From: Thermodesulfovibrionales bacterium
GTDB taxonomy: Bacteria > Nitrospirota > Thermodesulfovibrionia > Thermodesulfovibrionales > Dissulfurispiraceae
Direction: 5' to 3'
Length of the DNA: 37,063 nucleotides
NCBI GenBank assembly: GCA_030017995.1
Contig: JASEGS010000017.1
Location: forward strand, 1 to 37,063
Each line of letters opens with the position of its first letter. The first letter of the stretch is position 1. Below are positions 32,648 to 37,063 of the stretch, in pieces. The position numbers were made by a program, and so were the translations under genes. Under the pieces are notes generated by a model, which was not told the origin of the DNA, searched no databases, and worked only from the letters and a program-made list of their open reading frames with translations.

Positions 32648-33177
32648 GTGACCTTATCTGCTATCATAGAAAAACACCTGCAAACGAATGAAACAGGGCT
32701 TCTTTCTGTCAAATTGGAAGGTGCAAATCATCTGCTAAAGATATATCTCAGCAACAGGGAAATCGTATCAATATCCTTTGGCACGTGCAAAAACGAGGAC
32801 TGTATAAAAAATTAAATGGCATTATCCCCATAGAATATACCTTTGTAAAGGGTATTAAATCTTCGTTCCCTTCGCTTCCATTAACAGAAAAACTCTTGGA
32901 AACACTCGGCAGCTCTTTTAATTCCCATGAAACAGACAACATACCCTATAAAGGGCATTATATCCCTCCAGAACGCATTAGAGCCGTTGAAGAATATCTC
33001 GTGGAATTAATCGGGCCGATTGCTTCAATAATAATGGACAACATCTTTTCTGATATATCATATGCCCGCGAAAATCCAATGAGGTCAGAGGACTACACTT
33101 ACCTTCTAAATTCAATGGAAAAAGAATTGTCAGAGAATCAGAAAGTCGCATTGAGAACAAGATATGGCGTATTATAA
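32648..33177 (+). CDS. DUF4388/PATAN-like regulator, one frameshift (-1) needed
   Basis: The first frame runs from GTG 32648 to a TAA at 32813-32815 (55 residues: LSAIIEKHLQTNETGLLSV, then KIYLSNREIVSISFG, a DUF4388-like pattern). The protein then continues without a break in the -1 frame from 32812 to 33177 (KLNGIIPIEYTFVKG, and a C-terminal helical part with EYLVELIGPIASIIMDN like that seen after kinase/regulator domains). Joined length is about 176 residues. The shift falls on A AAA AAT right before the stop, so it may be programmed, a mutation, or a homopolymer error. Upstream of GTG a second out-of-frame stretch (from 32594) might also belong. It precedes a sensor gene by 41 bases. Confidence 0.6.
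32795..32815 (+). other. Candidate -1 ribosomal frameshift site
   Basis: Slippery heptamer A AAA AAT (32806-32812) in the zero frame, immediately followed by TAA (32813-32815). A Shine-Dalgarno-like GAGGA (795-799 of 32 kb) lies 6 bases upstream. The continuing frame encodes the expected rest of the protein. Confidence 0.4.
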
Positions 33178-33218
33178 AGATACTGTTATATTAACCAGAA
33201 TTCGGAGGTAACAACTAA

Positions 33219-34100
33219 ATGTTGAAGAATCTCAAGCTGAAGACACGGTTCACTGTAATAGTATTATTTGTTTATCTGGTATCGCTTCCAATAATAGTTT
33301 TTGTAAGTTATTATATCCTCAAAAAGAACGCCGTTGAGAGGACAGTACAAGAAGCAAACATTATGTTGGCAGCATGGGAAGGATCAGGGGCATACACAGC
33401 AAACATATTAAGGCCACTGCTTTCACAAAAATGCGGTGATGTCACTGCTCCGGAGATGATCAAGGGATTTTTCATAGCAAATGAAATCGAAAAGGCAATT
33501 AAGGAAACTGCGGGCAATTATTCATATAAGGTAGCAGCCTTGAACCCGAGGAACTCATCGCATACGCCTGATGAGTTCGAACATCAGAAACTCAAGGAGT
33601 TCCGCGAGGGCAAACTAACCAACGAATGGAAAGGTTTTAAAAAAGCCGCCGGGGAATTCTATGTCATAATGCGACCTTTACGGGTAGAAGCCGAATGTCT
33701 GAGATGCCACAGCGACCCTAACAATGCTCCAAAAGAGATCGTCCAGCGGTATGGCGGAGAGCATGGATTCGGGTGGAAACAGGGGGAAATAAATGCCGTC
33801 AGAATGGTTTATGTGCCTGTTGATATTCCTATTTCTTCAGCTAAAAAAACCCTTGCTATGTTATCATTTATATATAGCTGGTTTTTCTTTGTCCTTTTAA
33901 TCGCGATAAACATAATCGTTGAAAAAAATATAATTACACCAATAGAGAAGTTCGTTAAAGTAGCCAATGATATAAGTCGTGGACAATTTGATAAAGAATT
34001 TGATGTCAAGACAAATGATGAAATTAAAACCCTTGCCGATGCATTTAACAGGATGAAAATAAGCCTCGAAAAGGCTATGGACATCATGAGGAGGAAATAA
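33219..34100 (+). CDS. Membrane sensor with haem-binding DUF3365-like domain and HAMP
   Basis: 293 residues. N-terminal helix (about 13-35), then a periplasmic domain with one haem motif CLRCH in AECLRCHSDPNNAP (about 165-178) and the GFGWKQGE block, which is the DUF3365/Tll0287-like arrangement; second helix (about 213-235, SFIYSWFFFVLLIAINIIV), then HAMP (about 238-290). It ends right after HAMP with no methyl-accepting or kinase domain. Redox or gas sensing by the haem is inferred. It overlaps the next response regulator by one base. Confidence 0.85.
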   Translation: MLKNLKLKTRFTVIVLFVYLVSLPIIVFVSYYILKKNAVERTVQEANIMLAAWEGSGAYTANILRPLLSQKCGDVTAPEMIKGFFIANEIEKAIKETAGNYSYKVAALNPRNSSHTPDEFEHQKLKEFREGKLTNEWKGFKKAAGEFYVIMRPLRVEAECLRCHSDPNNAPKEIVQRYGGEHGFGWKQGEINAVRMVYVPVDIPISSAKKTLAMLSFIYSWFFFVLLIAINIIVEKNIITPIEKFVKVANDISRGQFDKEFDVKTNDEIKTLADAFNRMKISLEKAMDIMRRK

Positions 34101-35236
34101 TGAGTAAAGGCAATGTAGTCGTTATAGATGACAGCCATATAATGAGGAAACTTGCCATGATAGCTCTTTCAGAGGAAGGATATAAAGTTTACACAGCTGA
34201 AAATGGGGAAGAAGGTCTCGAATTAGCTGAAAAGGTTTCGCCATCTGTTATTGTAGTTGATTTTATAATGCCGAGGATGAATGGTTACCAATTTTGCAAA
34301 ATGTTGAAAGACAGCGAGAAACTCAAGGATATTCCTGTCATACTGGTCACAGGGAAGGGTGAAGATACAGGCATTCAGTTCAGAAAAAAGTTTGGCATTT
34401 GCAGTTATCTGGTCAAGCCTTTTGAACCCATTGAGCTTGTAGATATGGTGAATGCCAGTGCTCAACAAAGACAAGCAGAAACAATAGCATCCCCGGAAGA
34501 TGTATATTCTGCGCCAGAACCAGAGGAGGTCGCTGAACCTGTCCCCTCTTATTTAGAGGTCGAAGAAAAAATGCCTCCCCAAACAATCACAGAACCAGAA
34601 CCTGTTTACTCGCATGTGCCAGAAATTGAAAAAGTTATTGAATCGGCAATCAGGAACTATTTTCATAAAGAATTTCCATCGGTACTTCAAAATAATATTG
34701 CCAGCATACTGAAGCAATCGCCGGCTATGAAGATATCTGACATAATCCTTTCAGGAGAACTTTCTTACTTCAATATTTTTGATATCTTCCAACTGGTTGA
34801 CGTTGAGAAACTTACAGGGTGCCTGTATGTTTACTCACCTGCTGTGAGCTACGAGGTATATTTTGACAAAGGGTATGTAGTTTTAGCCACTACAAGCAGC
34901 GAAGGGAAAAATATTCTTTCCAGAGATGTCCTTGACAAAAAAGGCATCTCTAAGGAGGAGTATAATCGTGTTGTCAACCTTTCAAAGGAAAGAGGTATCA
35001 CTTTATTGGAGGTGTTTGTCTCTGAAGGCATTCTATCTGAAGAAGCGATAACAGCCATTCTCAGAGAGCATATGGGCAATGTAATCTGTGATATAATAGA
35101 CGTTGATGCAGGGAAATTCTTCATGGAAAAGGCTCCGTTGCCAGATTACATAATGAATATGCCTATAAGACTAAAAGCGTCTCAGTTCATTTTTGAAGCA
35201 GTAAAAAAAGTTGCGAAAAAAAGACATGCAATATAA
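34100..35236 (+). CDS. Response regulator with C-terminal DUF4388/PATAN domain
   Basis: 378 residues. Receiver domain 1-125: Asp10/Asp11, phospho-acceptor Asp54 (VVDFIMP), Thr in LVTGKG, Lys in VKPFEP. A Pro/Glu-rich linker (about 128-180) leads to a DUF4388-like domain (about 215-375, LSGELSYFNIFDIFQLVDVEKLTGCLYVY). No DNA-binding domain, so the output is probably protein-protein. It starts inside the stop of the sensor gene, so these two are co-translated and likely work together. Confidence 0.85.
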   Translation: MSKGNVVVIDDSHIMRKLAMIALSEEGYKVYTAENGEEGLELAEKVSPSVIVVDFIMPRMNGYQFCKMLKDSEKLKDIPVILVTGKGEDTGIQFRKKFGICSYLVKPFEPIELVDMVNASAQQRQAETIASPEDVYSAPEPEEVAEPVPSYLEVEEKMPPQTITEPEPVYSHVPEIEKVIESAIRNYFHKEFPSVLQNNIASILKQSPAMKISDIILSGELSYFNIFDIFQLVDVEKLTGCLYVYSPAVSYEVYFDKGYVVLATTSSEGKNILSRDVLDKKGISKEEYNRVVNLSKERGITLLEVFVSEGILSEEAITAILREHMGNVICDIIDVDAGKFFMEKAPLPDYIMNMPIRLKASQFIFEAVKKVAKKRHAI

Positions 35237-35267
35237 AAATAATCTTCAGAATTTTTAGGAGTGGAAT

Positions 35268-35636
35268 ATGGCAAAAATCCTTATCGCGGATGACAGCCCG
35301 ACAGACATCGAGTTTCTAAAGTCAGTTCTATCAAATACAGGACATGATTTCTCAATTGCCAGAGACGGGGAAGAGGCTGAGAAGTTAGTTAAAACCGAAC
35401 CTTTTGACTTAATAATACTTGATGTTGTGATGCCTAAGAAAAACGGCTATCAGTTATGCGGGGAGTTCAAAAAAGATGAAAAATTAAAAAACATCCCTGT
35501 GATAATGTTAACAGGCAAAGACCAGCAAAGTGACATGCTATGGGGACAAAAGCAGGGTGCTGATGAATACCTGACAAAGCCCTGTGAGCCAATGAAGCTG
35601 TTGCTGACACTAAAGAAAATGAGAGCAGTGACCTGA
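35268..35636 (+). CDS. Single-domain response regulator (CheY-like)
   Basis: 122 residues. Asp8/Asp9, phospho-acceptor Asp52 (LDVVMP), Thr in MLTGKD and Lys in TKPCEP. AGGAGTGG precedes the ATG. It resembles PilH/CheY-type receivers more than flagellar CheY. It overlaps the CheW start by 4 bases (CTGA). Confidence 0.9.
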   Translation: MAKILIADDSPTDIEFLKSVLSNTGHDFSIARDGEEAEKLVKTEPFDLIILDVVMPKKNGYQLCGEFKKDEKLKNIPVIMLTGKDQQSDMLWGQKQGADEYLTKPCEPMKLLLTLKKMRAVT

Positions 35637-36037
35637 AAGATAAAAAAACCGAATCAGAAGAAGTAACTTACAGCGTTTTCAAGGTAGGAGAAAAAGAATT
35701 CCTCCTGCCCGTGGAAAAGGTTATTGAAGTATTAGAAATATCCCGCGTATTTCCAATTCCCATAGCGCCTACATATATATCAGGCGTGGTTCCAATGCGC
35801 GGCAGCAAGGTAATACCTGCAATAGATCTGTCAAAGATTTATCAAACAGGAGAATTGTCTCTCAAAAACGCAAAACTTGTGGTCGTTAAGGCAGGGAATG
35901 AAAATATTGGCTTTCTTTCTGACATTATACCATATATGGTTTCCTTCAGTCCGGATATACCAGTTGATGGCTTGATCGATCTAAAAACCTTTTTTGAAAC
36001 TTATAAGGTAACGGGTCCCTGGCATGGCAGAGCTTGA
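35633..36037 (+). CDS. CheW-like coupling protein, apparently starting at CTG
   Basis: 134 residues if begun at CTG 35633. A CheW fold needs its first strand, YSVFKVGEKEFLLPVEKV, which lies before the only in-frame GTG (35711); no ATG, GTG or TTG precedes it in frame, while CTG overlaps the preceding stop (CTGA) and has GAGAG 8 bases ahead. The rest matches CheW: RVFPIPIAPTYISGVVPMRG and IPAIDLSKIY. It couples a receptor to the CheA-type kinase that follows. The alternative is a shortened protein from GTG 35711, or a sequence error that removed the start. Confidence 0.72.
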   Translation: MKDKKTESEEVTYSVFKVGEKEFLLPVEKVIEVLEISRVFPIPIAPTYISGVVPMRGSKVIPAIDLSKIYQTGELSLKNAKLVVVKAGNENIGFLSDIIPYMVSFSPDIPVDGLIDLKTFFETYKVTGPWHGRA

Positions 36038-37037
36038 GAGTTCAGACCTGCTCGATATCTTCCTATTAGAAGCAGAGGACTGCATAACAATCCTTGATAA
36101 GGGGATTTACGAACTCGAAACCTCCAGTGAAAACCCTCAAACAATAGAGGACATCTTTAGAGCCGCCCACACTCTTAAAGGCGCTGCAAGCATTGTTAAA
36201 CTTGATACTATAAGCAAAATTGCACATGTATTGGAGAATATCCTTGAAGATTTAAAACTCGGGAAAACAAGTTTTACCGCTGAGATAAAGGAGGTTTCAT
36301 TCTATATCCTTGACACCATTAAGGATTTGACACACAGCATTGCAGCCGGCAATAAGGAAAATTATGAACTCGGGAAACTTGCACTTGAGAAAATTGATGC
36401 GCTGCTTTCAAAAGAACAGACGCAAGGCTATCTTCAAGAAACAGCACAAACCGCCTATCGGTCTTCAGAAACTATTGAGCCAGAAATTGTTGAGAAACGA
36501 GAAACCTTTGGCAGAAGGGCGGAAGATATGGAGTTCTTTACAGGCAACTTTGTGAAGGTTAATCTACAAAAGGTCGAAAAGATATTGGACATTATGGGCG
36601 AACTTGTAATAATGAAAAACCTTTTGTCCCATAATACATCAGATACTCAGAAGGTATCTGATGAGATAGGGTTCATTGGCAACAGACTGCTCAGAGAAAT
36701 TGATAATTTCTCTGAAAAATATGCCTACTCCCTTCCCGTCAATGTAAAATATATTGATCCCCTGCTGTCAGAATTTGGAGAACTGGAATTTGACAGATAT
36801 GATGAACTAAACCTCTTTTCAAGAAAACTTCACGAAATAATGAATGATTTAACCGAAGCGCTAAAAGAATTGTCTGTATATTTTGACGCCTTTTCCAGCA
36901 GCGTTAAGACAACGGGTAAACTGTTAAATCTGCTGAGGGCAGATATTTCTGAAATGAGGATGATAGAGATAGGGAGACTGTTCCACTGCTTTGTTAGTCC
37001 TGTGCAACGAGCATGTCCCTTTGAGTTGTTGAAGTAG
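36024..37037 (+). pseudogene. CheA-type histidine kinase, truncated near the window edge
   Basis: HPt domain with phospho-accepting His49 in AAHTLKGAA, a linker (about 130-175), then the dimerisation/P3-like helices with KVNLQKVEKILDIMGELVIMKN (about 182-203) and RADISEMRMIEIGRLFHCF (about 307-325). Homologues go on into the ATPase and CheW-like domains, but here the frame breaks after VSP (about residue 326) into unrelated residues and a stop at 37035. The cut is probably real DNA junction or an assembly edge. ATG overlaps cheW by 14 bases. Confidence 0.8.
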
Positions 37038-37063
37038 GAAGCGGCCCCCGATTAGAATTGATT
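37002..37063 (+). mobile_element. Possible start of an intron or other insertion in cheA
   Basis: The bases after the point where CheA homology fails begin GTGCAACGAGCATG. Bacterial group II introns begin with GTGYG-type ends, and this one has GTGCA, a near match. Only 62 bases are available and no other intron part or reverse transcriptase can be seen, so the call is tentative; a different insertion or assembly artefact is equally possible. Confidence 0.25.

Noticed and set aside
32594-32692. Short ATG frame before the frameshifted regulator
   Set aside because: The phrase LISAGILSDL resembles a DUF4388 start, but joining it would need a second frameshift; kept only as an alternative.

Overview
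This window looks like a chromosomal segment of an anaerobic, Gram-negative, sulfite/sulfate-reducing bacterium. The evidence is a full dsrAB-dsrD set, dsrC, dsrMK, a two-cluster ferredoxin, an anaerobic (cobalt-early) cobalamin pathway, and lptF/lptG, which imply an outer membrane. A Nitrospirota (Thermodesulfovibrionia-like) origin is my best guess from the overall flavour of the proteins. The sequence alone does not prove it.

Layout. (1) 1-12281: a cobalamin-riboswitch-controlled operon on the + strand. It encodes an outer-membrane beta-barrel, an ECF-type cobalt importer (CbiM, CbiN-like, CbiQ, CbiO), a corrinoid adenosyltransferase, CbiD, a CbiE-CbiT fusion, CbiL, CbiF, a cysteine synthase, a CbiG-CbiH fusion and a BPL_N/GATase-like protein, and ends in a clear hairpin terminator. 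(2) 12285-13834: a + strand sulfur-relay operon (DsrH-, DsrE- and DsrF-like proteins, TusA) with its own promoter. It converges on (3) 13847-17521: a - strand unit dsrC-dsrM-dsrK-tetrahaem lipoprotein-ferredoxin. (4) 17541-20178: a zinc-ribbon/HEAT-repeat protein and a CbiA-type amidase (candidate siroheme amidase). (5) 20285-21150: a small accessory insert holding a recombinase-like remnant, a zinc-finger antitoxin-like gene and an attC-like palindrome. (6) 21179-23839: dsrA-dsrB-dsrD on the - strand. (7) 24000-32518: smc, glcD, hemB, an IscA-like gene, lptF and lptG. (8) 32648 to the end: a sensory cluster with a frameshifted regulator, a haem-PAS-like/HAMP sensor, two response regulators, CheW and a truncated CheA-type kinase.

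How it fits together. Cobalt uptake and corrin-ring synthesis are shut down by cobalamin through the leader RNA. Sulfite is reduced by DsrAB (with DsrD), the product sulfur is carried as trisulfide on DsrC, and DsrMK with the tetrahaem protein and ferredoxin should pass electrons from the membrane. The DsrEFH-like/TusA proteins offer a persulfide relay beside it. CbiA links the two pathways through tetrapyrrole amidation, and hemB supplies the common precursor.

The most unusual signal is a dense set of imperfect tandem repeats with a period of 7 or 8 bases. They sit in-frame in almost every gene of the cobalamin operon, inside its riboswitch, in cbiA and in the smc hinge, and are absent from the dsr coding genes. 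They build signal peptides and the linkers of gene fusions. Other points of note are a candidate -1 frameshift site (32806-32812), several start codons placed where transcription should begin (leaderless mRNAs), and a kinase gene cut off near the right edge.
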